This document shows positions 17,102 to 25,234 of a stretch of DNA of 64,000 bases, one piece after another. The number at the start of each line of letters is the position of its first letter. Position 1 is the stretch's first letter. This DNA is from Bog-473 sp963754445 (GTDB taxonomy: Bacteria > Actinomycetota > Acidimicrobiia > Acidimicrobiales > RAAP-2): assembly GCA_963754445.1 (NCBI GenBank), contig CAVWFT010000003.1:124001-188000 (forward strand), read 5' to 3'. A program made the translations under genes and the position numbers. Below the pieces are notes generated by a model, which was not told the origin of the DNA, made no database searches, and was given only the letters and a program-made list of their open reading frames with translations.

Positions 17102-18729
17102 ACCGGTACTGCATCTCCGAGCGCCCGGCGGACCTCGTCCACCGTCAGCCACTCCTCCGGGGCGAGCACCTTTGCGACTTGGGGGGCGAAGACCGGTGAA
17201 TGGCAGACCACCCGTCGGGCCGGGCCGTCGGTGATGATCTGCCCGTCGGCCAGCACGACGGCGCGGTCGGCCACCCGAGCAGCGAGCTCGACGTCGTGGG
17301 TGGCCAGCACGACGGCATGTCCGTCGCCGGCCAGGGCGCGCAGGATCCGGACGAGGCGATCCTTGCTCGGGTAGTCCAATCCTCTCGTCGGCTCGTCGAG
17401 TAGCAGCAGCGCCGGAGCCGGCGCCACCACGAGGGCCAGCGCCAGGGCCAGACGCTGGCCCTCGGACAGGTCGCGTGGATGGCGATCGGGCGGTAGGCCC
17501 GGAAGGATCCGCTCGAGGGTCTGCACGGTCGTCCCGGCCTCCAGGCCCGACGTCTTGTCCGCGGTGTGGCATTCGGCGTGCACGCTCTCGCCGTAGAGCA
17601 GGAGCCCCGGATCTTGAGGCACCAACCCCACGTGGCGGACCAGATCCGCCCCGCGCCGCGTCCGCGGGTCGAGGCCGTCCACCGCGACCGTGCCCTTCGT
17701 CGGCCGTCGCATCCCCGACAGCGTGTTCAGCAAGGTCGACTTGCCTGAACCATTCCTCCCCATGAGCACGAGCACCTCGCCCGACGCGATGGAGAGGTCG
17801 ACGCCGTCGAGGGCCACGACCGGCCCGTAGGAGACGGTGAGTTTGCGGACGGATCCGGCCTCGTGGCCGGACACCCGGGACGGCATGGTCGGCCTCGTCG
17901 CGGACGGTGCCGCGGTCGCCAGCCGCTCGCGCAGCGGAGCCGCCCGGCGGCGGGCGTCGCGGATCGACAGGGGCAGCGGATCCCAGCCGACGAGGCGCCC
18001 CAGCTCGACCAGCGGTGGCGCGACCGATGACGTCAGCATGACGCGCTCCGGCGGGCCGACGACGAGGGGTTCACCCCGTCCGGGAACGAGGATGATCCGG
18101 TCGGCGAACGGAACCACCCGCTCGAGCCGGTGCTCCGCCATCACCACGGTCAGGCCGAGATCGTGGACCAGTCGGGCCAGCGCGCTGAGCACCTCCTCGG
18201 CGGCCGCTGGATCGAGGGCGGACGTGGGCTCGTCGAGCACCAACAGCCGCGGCGACGCAGTGAGCACGGCTCCGATCGCCACCCGCTGCTGTTGGCCGCC
18301 CGACAGGGCGCGCAAGGATCGATCACGGAGGTCCTGCAGGCCGAGCAGGTCGACGGCATCCTCGACCCGACGGCGCATGGCGTCAGCCGGTACGCCGAGG
18401 TTCTCCATGGTGTAGGCCAGCTCGTCTTCGACCGTCTCGGTGACGAAGCTGGCGAGCGGGTTCTGGCCCACGAACCCGACCACGTCGGCCAGGTCGCGCG
18501 GACGGTTGTCCTTGGTCGTGCGCCCGTCGACCGTGACGGTGCCGGCCAACGTCCCGCCGGTGAAGTGCGGGACCAGGCCGTTGATCGAACGCAGCAAGGT
18601 GGACTTGCCCGTCCCGGTCTCTCCCACCACCACGCAGAGCTCGCCTTCGGGGATCTCCAGGGTGACCCGGTCCAGGGTCGGGCGCGCCGCCCCGGTGTAG
18701 GTGAACGTGACGCGATCGAAGGCGATCAC
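17098..18729 (-). CDS. cbrU: ECF transporter duplicated ATPase (two ABC domains), predicted cobalamin-type
   Basis: The product has 543 residues with two ABC ATPase domains in one chain. Domain 1: Walker A VVGETGTGKSTLL, signature LSGGQQQRVAIG, Walker B RLLVLDEPTSALD, H-loop AEH. Domain 2: Walker A LMGRNGSGKSTLL, degenerate signature LSEGQRLALALA, Walker B ALLLLDEPTRGLD, H-loop THD. It powers the ECF transporter with the T and S components. The GTG start at 18729 overlaps the T-component stop (GTGA), and its own stop overlaps the S-component start. A much longer open frame exists upstream but is antiparallel noise within the T-component gene. Confidence 0.93.
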   Translation of the reverse strand: MIAFDRVTFTYTGAARPTLDRVTLEIPEGELCVVVGETGTGKSTLLRSINGLVPHFTGGTLAGTVTVDGRTTKDNRPRDLADVVGFVGQNPLASFVTETVEDELAYTMENLGVPADAMRRRVEDAVDLLGLQDLRDRSLRALSGGQQQRVAIGAVLTASPRLLVLDEPTSALDPAAAEEVLSALARLVHDLGLTVVMAEHRLERVVPFADRIILVPGRGEPLVVGPPERVMLTSSVAPPLVELGRLVGWDPLPLSIRDARRRAAPLRERLATAAPSATRPTMPSRVSGHEAGSVRKLTVSYGPVVALDGVDLSIASGEVLVLMGRNGSGKSTLLNTLSGMRRPTKGTVAVDGLDPRTRRGADLVRHVGLVPQDPGLLLYGESVHAECHTADKTSGLEAGTTVQTLERILPGLPPDRHPRDLSEGQRLALALALVVAPAPALLLLDEPTRGLDYPSKDRLVRILRALAGDGHAVVLATHDVELAARVADRAVVLADGQIITDGPARRVVCHSPVFAPQVAKVLAPEEWLTVDEVRRALGDAVPV

Positions 18730-19919
18730 GTCGAGACTCCGGAAAGGTCCTGTTGTAACTCCGCCCCCCGTCGTTCCGGTGCCGCCGCATCCGTCTCCCG
18801 CCTCGAAGCTCTCGCATCCGGCGTCGCCTGACGAAGGGCCGTCGGACTCGGTGCGGCCACGGCCGGGACGAGGGCGACCAGGATCCCCATCACCGGCAAC
18901 AGCGGGACGTGCGGGAAGGTGAGGGGAATGAACGAGATGGTGAGGCCTGGTACGTCGAGTGCTCGGGCCACGGTCATGGTGGCCAGGGCGGCGACCCCGG
19001 AGGCGGTGACGATCCATTCGGGACCCCGCCACGGGTCGGGGCGGTAGCGCGAGCGGGCGCTGCGCCGTCCGCCCAACGCCAGACCCATCCCGCACAGCAC
19101 GACGGCGACCGCCAGGATGGGCAGGCCCAGTCCGAAGAGAGATCCTCCGTCGATCACGCCATAGATACCCACGGCCACCAGCAACAGCCCGCCGACGGTG
19201 GAACCGGTGGCCAGGCGCCGTGACCCCGTGCCGACCGAGATGCGTCGGCCGTAGCCGCGGGCGTCCATGCTCGTGGCCAGTTGGAGAGACCGGTCCAGTG
19301 CACTCTCCAGCACGGGAACCGCCACGCCACGCATGCCGCGCAAACCCTTCGCCGGGATGCCACGTTGGCGACGCGCCTGACGCACGATGCCGATGGACTG
19401 CACCAGCTCCGGCGTGAACGACATCGCCACGGTCACGGCGACGCCCGTCTCGTAGAGCACGGCGGGCAGCGAGCGGAGCAGGCGATACGGACTGGCCAGC
19501 GAGTTGGCGGCGCCGAAACAGAGCAGGATCACGGCGATCTGCAAGCCCTCCACGAAGGCGACGAGAAGGGACTCCACGCTGACCGGACCTCCGACGCTCA
19601 CCGCCGCCGCCCACGAGGGCAGGGGAACCTGGGGCAGCGTGAAGACCACGTGCCCCGGCAGACCGCGCTGGCCGAAGAGCATTTCGATGACCACCCGGAC
19701 GACGATGACCAGTACACCGATGCGGAGGAAGAACGTGATCGAACGTGACCAGGGCGCGCTGCTCCGACGGGTCGAGACGACGACGCAGGCCACCACCCCG
19801 ATCAGGGCCAGCAGGAACGGGTTGTTCGTCCGCATGGCGCAGACCGCCAAGCCGGCCGCCCACAACCACCACGCCACCGGATGCAGTGAACGACGCCGGG
19901 GAGTGGCGGCCCGCGTCAC
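18726..19919 (-). CDS. cbrV: ECF transporter transmembrane (T) component, CbiQ/EcfT-like
   Basis: The product has 397 residues with a GTG start at 19919 that overlaps the previous stop (GTGA). There are membrane helices at both ends and a cytoplasmic coupling region. The EcfT coupling motifs are seen as SLQLATSMDARGYGRR (the A-R-G motif that docks on the ATPases) preceded by VAVPVLESALDRS. The C-terminal half has extra helices (LLLVAVGIYGVIDG, LGLPILAVAVVLCGMGLALG) not found in short EcfT proteins, consistent with the larger actinobacterial CbrV type. It connects the S component to the duplicated ATPase. Confidence 0.88.
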   Translation of the reverse strand: MTRAATPRRRSLHPVAWWLWAAGLAVCAMRTNNPFLLALIGVVACVVVSTRRSSAPWSRSITFFLRIGVLVIVVRVVIEMLFGQRGLPGHVVFTLPQVPLPSWAAAVSVGGPVSVESLLVAFVEGLQIAVILLCFGAANSLASPYRLLRSLPAVLYETGVAVTVAMSFTPELVQSIGIVRQARRQRGIPAKGLRGMRGVAVPVLESALDRSLQLATSMDARGYGRRISVGTGSRRLATGSTVGGLLLVAVGIYGVIDGGSLFGLGLPILAVAVVLCGMGLALGGRRSARSRYRPDPWRGPEWIVTASGVAALATMTVARALDVPGLTISFIPLTFPHVPLLPVMGILVALVPAVAAPSPTALRQATPDARASRRETDAAAPERRGAELQQDLSGVST

Positions 19920-20887
19920 TCCTCGGCCGGCCTGCGGCGCCAGCGAAAGAGGGCGAAGCCGCCGAGGGCGGCCACCACCACGGCAATCAGGACGACGGGC
20001 AGGGCAGCGCCCGACGAGCCCCCGCCCGAGACGTCATGTGCGGCAGCGGCCGCGGCCTCCGCAGGACGACGATCCGACGAGCCGTGGCGGGCGTCGGGAG
20101 CCGAGTTCGTCGTGCCCGGAACCGACGTCGTCGTCGTCGACCCTGGGCCTGTCGTGGTGGTGGCACCCGTCCTCGGATCGGGATGCACGGCATTGGGCGA
20201 GGCCACACCCGGTCCAGGCGTGGCATTTGCCTTGGCCGTGGTCGGAGTCACCGGCGCCGGGCCCGGGGCGGTCGCCACCGACGTCGTGGTCGTCGTCGAC
20301 AGAGGCGGTGACCCGGGCGGCGGTACCTCGGTTGCGGCGTTGCAGATCTGGGCGTAGGACGGCGCAACGGACGGGGGCGGGTCGCTGGGACTGGCCGGTT
20401 CGTCGACCTGGAACCGCCAACCCTCGACATCGTCGGCCGGGTTGGCCACGGACTGTTCGGCCGGCCCGTCGCTGGCATAGACCCACGATCCCGACGCACC
20501 ATGCCAATACGACCAGAAGTCGTAGTCGCCGGAACCGACACCTTGGCCGCAGTTCTGGGCGCCGTCGGCGGGGTAGCCGTCGATGGCGCAGAGGAGGCCG
20601 GAGTCGCTGTAGAGAACGTCCGCAGAGCCGACGGCGGCGGCCAGCGCATCGGAGTCGTGTGCGTTCGAGGCGACAGGAACACACTTGGACATGGTCGTCG
20701 TCGACGATCCGTGGCCAAAGTCCACCACGACCGCGACGTACACGTCGTTTCCGACGGAGTCGGCCGATGCGATGGCCACCTTGAGCGGGACGAGGGCTCC
20801 GGGTCCGGCCGGCGCCAGCGCCGCCGCGCCCGCGCCGATGAAGAGCCCTAGCAGCAACGCTCGGGCCCCGAAACGCCGCCGCGGCAC
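19916..20887 (-). CDS. SCO2322-like extracytoplasmic protein with C-terminal membrane anchor
   Basis: About 323 residues. The N-terminus (RRRFGARALLLGLFIGAGAA) is a signal peptide or anchor. The folded domain has two Cys pairs and YDFWSYWHGASGSWVYASDG with DDVEGWRFQVDEP, the pattern of SCO2322-family proteins found beside actinobacterial ECF transporters. A Thr/Pro-rich stalk of ~80 residues follows, then a C-terminal membrane helix (LPVVLIAVVVAALGGFALFR) and basic tail, so it is held on the outer face of the membrane. The W..YW..G/W.Y pattern also resembles the small beta-domain (DUF4430-like) of transcobalamin; this is my inference. The start may be GTG 20887, GTG 20899 or ATG 20920. Confidence 0.75.
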   Translation of the reverse strand: MPRRRFGARALLLGLFIGAGAAALAPAGPGALVPLKVAIASADSVGNDVYVAVVVDFGHGSSTTTMSKCVPVASNAHDSDALAAAVGSADVLYSDSGLLCAIDGYPADGAQNCGQGVGSGDYDFWSYWHGASGSWVYASDGPAEQSVANPADDVEGWRFQVDEPASPSDPPPSVAPSYAQICNAATEVPPPGSPPLSTTTTTSVATAPGPAPVTPTTAKANATPGPGVASPNAVHPDPRTGATTTTGPGSTTTTSVPGTTNSAPDARHGSSDRRPAEAAAAAAHDVSGGGSSGAALPVVLIAVVVAALGGFALFRWRRRPAEE

Positions 20888-20888
20888 G

Positions 20889-22718
20889 CTAGGAGGCACT
20901 GTCCGATCCGCCGACGGCATCACTGATGCCGAGCGGAGCCGCCGAACCGGAGAACTGGGCATCGCCGTAGTTGAAGACCCCGCCGTCCGACGCGATGAGC
21001 CAGTAACCACCACCGTCGCGGGAACCGATCATGCCGACGATGGGCTTGTTCAGCGTGATGCCGCCGGTCGAGCCGAAGAAGGCGGCGTCGCCGTAGCTGA
21101 AGATGCCGCCGTCGGAGGCCACCAACCAGTAGCCGCCGCCGTCGGGTGTGGCCGCCATGCCGACGATGGGCTCGTTGAGGGGCTGGCCACCGCGCGAGCC
21201 GAAGAAGGCGGCGTCGCCGTAGCTGAAGATGCCGCCGTCGGAGGCCACCAACCAGTAGCCGCCGCCGTCGGGTGTGGCCGCCATGCCGACGATGGGCTCG
21301 TTGAGGGGCTGGCCACCGCGCGAGCCGAAGAAGGCGGCGTCGCCGTAGCTGAAGATGCCGCCGTCGGAGGCCACCAACCAGTAGCCGCCGCCGTCGGGTG
21401 TGGCCGCCATGCCGACGATGGGCTTGTTGAGGGGCTGTCCCCCGCGGCCGCCCCGGTACGCGGCGTTGCCGTATCCGAAGACTCCACCGTCGGAGGCGAC
21501 CAGCCAGTAGCCGAGACCGTTGAGCGTCGACGCCATCCCCACGATGGGCTTGTTGAGGCTCGTGCCGGCGAGCGATCCGTACGACGTCGCCGAGCCGAAG
21601 GGATGGACCGCGCCGGTGGCGGTGGCGACCCAGTAGGCATTCGTCGGTCCGAAACCGTAGGTGAGACCAGCCAGGACCGGTACGTCCTGATTGGTCGCCA
21701 ACAGGTTCCCCGACGAGTTGTCCTGGTAGCCGATCGCCCCGGCATCACTGCCGTTGGCGACGATGTAGGACAGCAGCGCGGCGACCGGCGAGATCCCCGA
21801 ACGGAGAAGGGGGGAACTCGTCGGCGACAGGCCGAGCGCGAGAAATGCCTGGATCACCAGACCGGTGGACTGGGAGTCGGTCTGTTGGGGCAGCGACGCG
21901 GAGTTCGGGTAATAGCTCCATCCGCCGTCGGGGTCCTGGCCGGCGGCGAAGAAGGACAGTGCCTGCGTCTCGACGCCGGCCGCCAGCGCGCCCTGCGCGG
22001 CGAGACCCTGGAGGGCCAGTGAGGTCGTCTGGTTGTCCGCTCCGTTGAAATTCGAAGGATCTTCGGTGCACAACCCGATGGCCTGGTTGGGGAAGGCCCA
22101 GCCACCGCTCGGGCATTGCTGACCGGTGAGCCAATCGATCGCCGCGGCGTTGGCAACTTGTCCCACCGCCTTGAGCGCCGTCAACACCAGGCCCTGCATG
22201 TAGGTGCCGACGTAGTAGTCGTTCAACTGGGTGTCGGTGCCGAAGAGTCCGGCATCGGCCCCCGACGTCTGTTCGGTGGCCAGGAGGCGCGTCACGAGGT
22301 CGGTCCCGCCGAAGTTCGTCGGATCGACCCCCATGGCGTGTGCGTCGAGGATCAGATTGGCAAGCTGTGCGGGACCGTCCGCTCCGTCGACCGTGATGTA
22401 CGAGTCCGCATTGGCCTCGACGTACATGAGGGCCGCCTGGGCGCCTGCAGCGTCGACGTGAGCCGCAGTGAGGGCCAGGATGGCGTTGACGGTGGTCGAG
22501 AGCGAGCCGCCGATGCTGCCCTTGTCCGGCCCCGTAGCGGTCTGCTGACCGGCGACCCACTGGGCGGCCGACTGCGCTGCGGCGAACTGGGGTATCTGCG
22601 GTGCCGTGGACGGAGCCGCGCTCGCCGGAGTGGCCAGGGAGCTCACGGTGGCCGACGCCACCAGCGCGGCCACAGCGGCGGAAGAGGCACCCCGCAGGAT
22701 GCGACGGACGATGTGCAT
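20889..22718 (-). CDS. Secreted alpha-toroid (prenyltransferase/squalene-oxidase-repeat) protein with YWLVASDGG repeats
   Basis: The product has 609 residues. A signal peptide (MHIVRRILRGASSAAVAALV, cleavage near TPASAAPS) is followed by ~320 residues of alpha/alpha-toroid repeats of the prenyltransferase/squalene cyclase type: AQWVAGQQTATG, AIDWLTGQQCPSGGWAFPNQ and LSFFAAGQDPDGGWSY. Transcobalamin and intrinsic factor use the same fold for their alpha-domain. The C-terminal ~250 residues are six or so ~42-residue repeats (PIVGMAATPDGGGYWLVASD, then GGIFSYGDAAFFGS), common on actinobacterial secreted proteins. It is the first gene after the cobalamin riboswitch, which suggests it captures cobalamin outside the cell for the ECF transporter. 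No membrane anchor is seen. Confidence 0.82.
   Translation of the reverse strand: MHIVRRILRGASSAAVAALVASATVSSLATPASAAPSTAPQIPQFAAAQSAAQWVAGQQTATGPDKGSIGGSLSTTVNAILALTAAHVDAAGAQAALMYVEANADSYITVDGADGPAQLANLILDAHAMGVDPTNFGGTDLVTRLLATEQTSGADAGLFGTDTQLNDYYVGTYMQGLVLTALKAVGQVANAAAIDWLTGQQCPSGGWAFPNQAIGLCTEDPSNFNGADNQTTSLALQGLAAQGALAAGVETQALSFFAAGQDPDGGWSYYPNSASLPQQTDSQSTGLVIQAFLALGLSPTSSPLLRSGISPVAALLSYIVANGSDAGAIGYQDNSSGNLLATNQDVPVLAGLTYGFGPTNAYWVATATGAVHPFGSATSYGSLAGTSLNKPIVGMASTLNGLGYWLVASDGGVFGYGNAAYRGGRGGQPLNKPIVGMAATPDGGGYWLVASDGGIFSYGDAAFFGSRGGQPLNEPIVGMAATPDGGGYWLVASDGGIFSYGDAAFFGSRGGQPLNEPIVGMAATPDGGGYWLVASDGGIFSYGDAAFFGSTGGITLNKPIVGMIGSRDGGGYWLIASDGGVFNYGDAQFSGSAAPLGISDAVGGSDSAS
21070..21440. 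repeat. Near-identical 126-bp tandem coding repeats (about 2.9 copies)
   Basis: Copies with register points at 21075, 21201 and 21327 are almost base-identical and encode 42-residue units of the surface-repeat domain. The flanking units are diverged in sequence but keep the same protein pattern. Such identity implies recent duplication or gene conversion, and copy number may vary between strains or be collapsed in assembly. Confidence 0.9.
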
Positions 22719-22769
22719 TGATTCTCGCTTCCCGGACCTCGACCCGGAAAACACCGACCAGCGATGTCA

Positions 22770-22930
22770 CACCGAGCCCCAGTCCTTGTGTCTCGACAGA
22801 TGGGAACTCCGCTGCCTCGAGGTATCCCGGCTCAGGTGCCTCCTTGCGAGACGCACCGTTCACGGTTGCGGACCAGCGCCGGATTCCCACCGGCTTCCCC
22901 TCGGGGACAGATGCTGCAGTGCCTTTTTCG
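22770..22930 (-). promoter_or_regulatory. Cobalamin riboswitch
   Basis: Read on the minus strand, the conserved core is present in order: GGGGAAGCCGGTGGGAATCC, then GGCGCTGGTCCGCAACCGTG (22861-22901 region), and the B12-box AGCCGGGATACC (22821-22832). These match the cobalamin riboswitch consensus (GGGAA..CCGGTG..AATCCGG, GGTCCGC.ACTGT, AGCCaGGATACC). It lies about 100 bases upstream of the alpha-toroid gene start at 22718. Binding of cobalamin should switch off the five-gene operon. End points are approximate. Confidence 0.92.
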
Positions 22931-23005
22931 GCCAAATCAACGTAACACGGCCCAGGGCGGCCGGGCGGCGTCAGCAGAGGCTGTCCGGCGCGGGATGATC
23001 GCGGC

Positions 23006-23899
23006 GTGAAGATCGTCTCGCTGCTCCCTTCGGCCACGGAGATCGTCTATGTCCTCGGCCTCGGGGAACAGCTCGAAGGCGTGACCTTCGAGTGCGACTA
23101 CCCGCCCGAAGCCCGCGCCGTCCCCAGCGTGTCGGGCACGGTCCTGGCCACCGACGGATCGTTGAGCGCCCAGGAGGTGGACTCCGCAGTGAGCTCGCTC
23201 GTCGCTGCCGGTGAGTCGATCTACACCCTCGACGACGCGCGGATCCGGTCCATCGATCCCGACGTGATCCTGGCCCAGGACCTGTGCCGGGTCTGCGCCG
23301 TGCCCTCGGGCGCCGTCGAGGATGCCCTCGGCGTGATCGGCTGCTCGGCCGAGGTCGTGTCGCTCGACCCCTCGCACCTCGACGAGGTGATCGCCTGTAT
23401 CGGCGACGTCGGCCGGGCCACCGGAGCCGAAGCGGAGGCCGCCGTCGTCATGGCGGACCTGCGCCGCCGGGTGGAGACCGTCCGCTCACGTGTGGCCGGA
23501 CGGCCCCGACCGCGCGTGTTCGTCCTCGAGTGGCCCGATCCCCCGTTCAACGCCGGCCACTGGGTGCCCGACATGGTCGAAGCCGCCGGTGGCGTCCCGG
23601 TCCTGGCCGAAGGCGGTGCGCCTTCGCGGCGGCTCGCCTGGGACGAGATCGCCGCCGAGCACATCGACGTGACGGTCTTCAGCCCCTGCGGCTTCGACCT
23701 CGAGGGGACGGTGCGGCAGGCGGCGTCCTTCCTGGATCACCCGGCCGTCGCTGGGCTCGGGCGGATCGTGGCCGTCGACGCGAACGCCTACTTCTCACGG
23801 CCCGGACCCCGGGTGGTCGACGGGGTGGAGCTCCTGGCCGAACTCCTCCACCCCGTGCACCCGACAGCGACTCCTGCGGGCGCGCACGTCATCGGCTGA
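23006..23899 (+). CDS. BtuF-like cobalamin-binding protein without signal peptide
   Basis: The product has 297 residues with a GTG start. It begins directly with MKIVSLLPSATEIVYVLGLG, the first strand and helix of the BtuF/periplasmic-binding fold (helical-backbone type). Other family parts are SIDPDVILAQDLCRVCAVPS, VVSLDPSHLDEVIACIGDVG, GHWVPDMVEAAGGVPVLAEG and DVTVFSPCGFDLEGT. No signal peptide or lipobox precedes it, so it is probably cytoplasmic, unlike true BtuF. Such proteins are often called cobalamin-binding from homology only. It is divergent from the riboswitch-controlled cobalamin operon, which supports a B12-related role, though it has no riboswitch of its own. Confidence 0.82.
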   Translation: MKIVSLLPSATEIVYVLGLGEQLEGVTFECDYPPEARAVPSVSGTVLATDGSLSAQEVDSAVSSLVAAGESIYTLDDARIRSIDPDVILAQDLCRVCAVPSGAVEDALGVIGCSAEVVSLDPSHLDEVIACIGDVGRATGAEAEAAVVMADLRRRVETVRSRVAGRPRPRVFVLEWPDPPFNAGHWVPDMVEAAGGVPVLAEGGAPSRRLAWDEIAAEHIDVTVFSPCGFDLEGTVRQAASFLDHPAVAGLGRIVAVDANAYFSRPGPRVVDGVELLAELLHPVHPTATPAGAHVIG

Positions 23900-24041
23900 G
23901 CGGACGGCTTGCGAGGCAGTTGCGGGTCCCCCGGTAGTGTCTCCCAGAGCCACCCGCCGGTCGCGGGCCTCAGGCGCAGACGATGCAGTGAAATGGCGCA
24001 GTCGAAACCAGTCAGACGTCCACGGCAGGGAAGAGGTGAAG

Positions 24042-24404
24042 ATGGGAAGCGAGGGGTTGCACGAGCCGGCCGAGCTGATCGGCGAGGCGACGATCGACCA
24101 TCACCGGGCGCTCACGTCGCTGATCGAAGAACTCGAAGCAGTCGACTGGTACGACCAGCGGGTCCAGGCCACGAACGACGCCAGCCTGGCCGACATCCTG
24201 GCGCACAATCGCGACGAGGAGAAGGAGCACGCGGCCATGACGCTCGAATGGTTGCGCCGTCGTGATCCGGCCCTCGATCGCAATCTCAAGACCTATCTGT
24301 TCACGACCGAGCCGGTGACCGAAGTCGAGGTCGAGGCGGAGTCCGCTGGATCGACCCAGCCGACCGGCTCGCTCGGTATCGGCAGCCTGAAGGGAGGCGA
24401 GTGA
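24042..24404 (+). CDS. Encapsulated ferritin-like protein (EncFtn cargo)
   Basis: The product has 120 residues. The start MGSEGLHEPAELIGEATIDH at 24042 is preceded by GAAGAGGTGAAG. The half-ferritin motif is clear: HRALTSLIEELEAVDWYDQR and later NRDEEKEHAAMTLEWLRRRD, which provide the Glu/His ferroxidase ligands of the two-helix EncFtn family. A flexible linker leads to the C-terminal GSLGIGSLKGGE, the targeting peptide that docks on the inner wall of the encapsulin shell. It oxidises Fe(II) inside the compartment for iron storage. The stop overlaps the shell gene start (TGATG). Confidence 0.93.
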   Translation: MGSEGLHEPAELIGEATIDHHRALTSLIEELEAVDWYDQRVQATNDASLADILAHNRDEEKEHAAMTLEWLRRRDPALDRNLKTYLFTTEPVTEVEVEAESAGSTQPTGSLGIGSLKGGE

Positions 24405-25207
24405 TGGACCACTTGTACCGTGAGTTGGCGCCCGTTTCCGAGGCGGCGTGGGAGCAGATCGAGTCGACGGCCAAGACCAAGTTGGTGACCCAGCTGGCCG
24501 CCCGCAAGCTGGTCGACCTGTCCGGCCCGCACGGCTGGAACCACTCAGCCACCGACCTCGGGCGGATCGACGAGGTCAGCAGCCCGGCCGAGGGCGTGTC
24601 GGCCGCGCAGCGGCGCGTGCTGCCGCTGGTCGAGCTCCGGGCCGACTTCTCCGTGTCGCGGATCGAGATCGACGACGCCGACCGAGGGGCGGACGACATC
24701 GACCTGGCCGAGCTGGACGAGGCGGTGCGCCAGATCGCCCTGGCCGAGAACTCGACCGTCTTTCACGGCTATGCCGGCGCCGGCATGCTCGGCATCACCG
24801 AGCGCAGCTCGCACGAGCCCCTCAGCATCGGTCAGGACATGGACAATTACCCGACGCTGGTGGCGCAGGCGACCGACCTGCTGCGGCGTTCGGGGATCGG
24901 CGGCCCCTACGGACTGGCCATCGACCCGGAGATCTACACGGGCATCGTCGAGACGACCGAGCACGGTGGGCTCACCCTGCTCGACCACCTGCGCCAGATC
25001 CTCGGCGGACCCCTGGTGTGGTCCCCCGGCGTGGTCGGTGGTGTCGTGCTCAGCCTGCGCGGCGGCGACTTCGTGCTCGAGAGCGGCCAGGACCTCTCCA
25101 TCGGGTACCGCAGCCACGACGCCGACGTGGTGCGGCTCTACATCGAGGAGAGTTTTAGCTTCCGCGTCGTCGAGCCCGACGCCGCCGTCGCCCTGAAGCG
25201 AGGCTGA
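24404..25207 (+). CDS. Encapsulin shell protein, family 1 (HK97-fold nanocompartment)
   Basis: The product has 267 residues. Start MDHLYRELAPVSEAAWEQIE at ATG 24404, with AGGGAGG eight bases upstream. Family landmarks: ARKLVDLSGPHGWNHSATDL near residue 35-55, QIALAENSTVFHGYAGAGML in the middle, PYGLAIDPEIYTGIVETTEH, and the C-terminal DLSIGYRSHDADVVRLYIEE. These are typical of family 1 encapsulins, which assemble into icosahedral shells around cargo bearing C-terminal targeting peptides. The adjacent ferritin-like gene is the obvious cargo. A Dyp-type peroxidase 6.4 kb away carries a similar peptide and may be a second cargo. Confidence 0.96.
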   Translation: MDHLYRELAPVSEAAWEQIESTAKTKLVTQLAARKLVDLSGPHGWNHSATDLGRIDEVSSPAEGVSAAQRRVLPLVELRADFSVSRIEIDDADRGADDIDLAELDEAVRQIALAENSTVFHGYAGAGMLGITERSSHEPLSIGQDMDNYPTLVAQATDLLRRSGIGGPYGLAIDPEIYTGIVETTEHGGLTLLDHLRQILGGPLVWSPGVVGGVVLSLRGGDFVLESGQDLSIGYRSHDADVVRLYIEESFSFRVVEPDAAVALKRG

Positions 25208-25234
25208 CGACTCGACCGAGACCGAACCCGACAC

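Noticed and set aside
17098..19986. A 962-residue open frame as one large ABC protein
   Set aside because: The ABC protein starts at GTG 18729; upstream the frame runs through the T-component gene, whose own frame has clear membrane helices and an EcfT motif.
21070..21440. CRISPR-like array
   Set aside because: Repeats are contiguous 126-bp coding units without spacers, and no cas genes are present.
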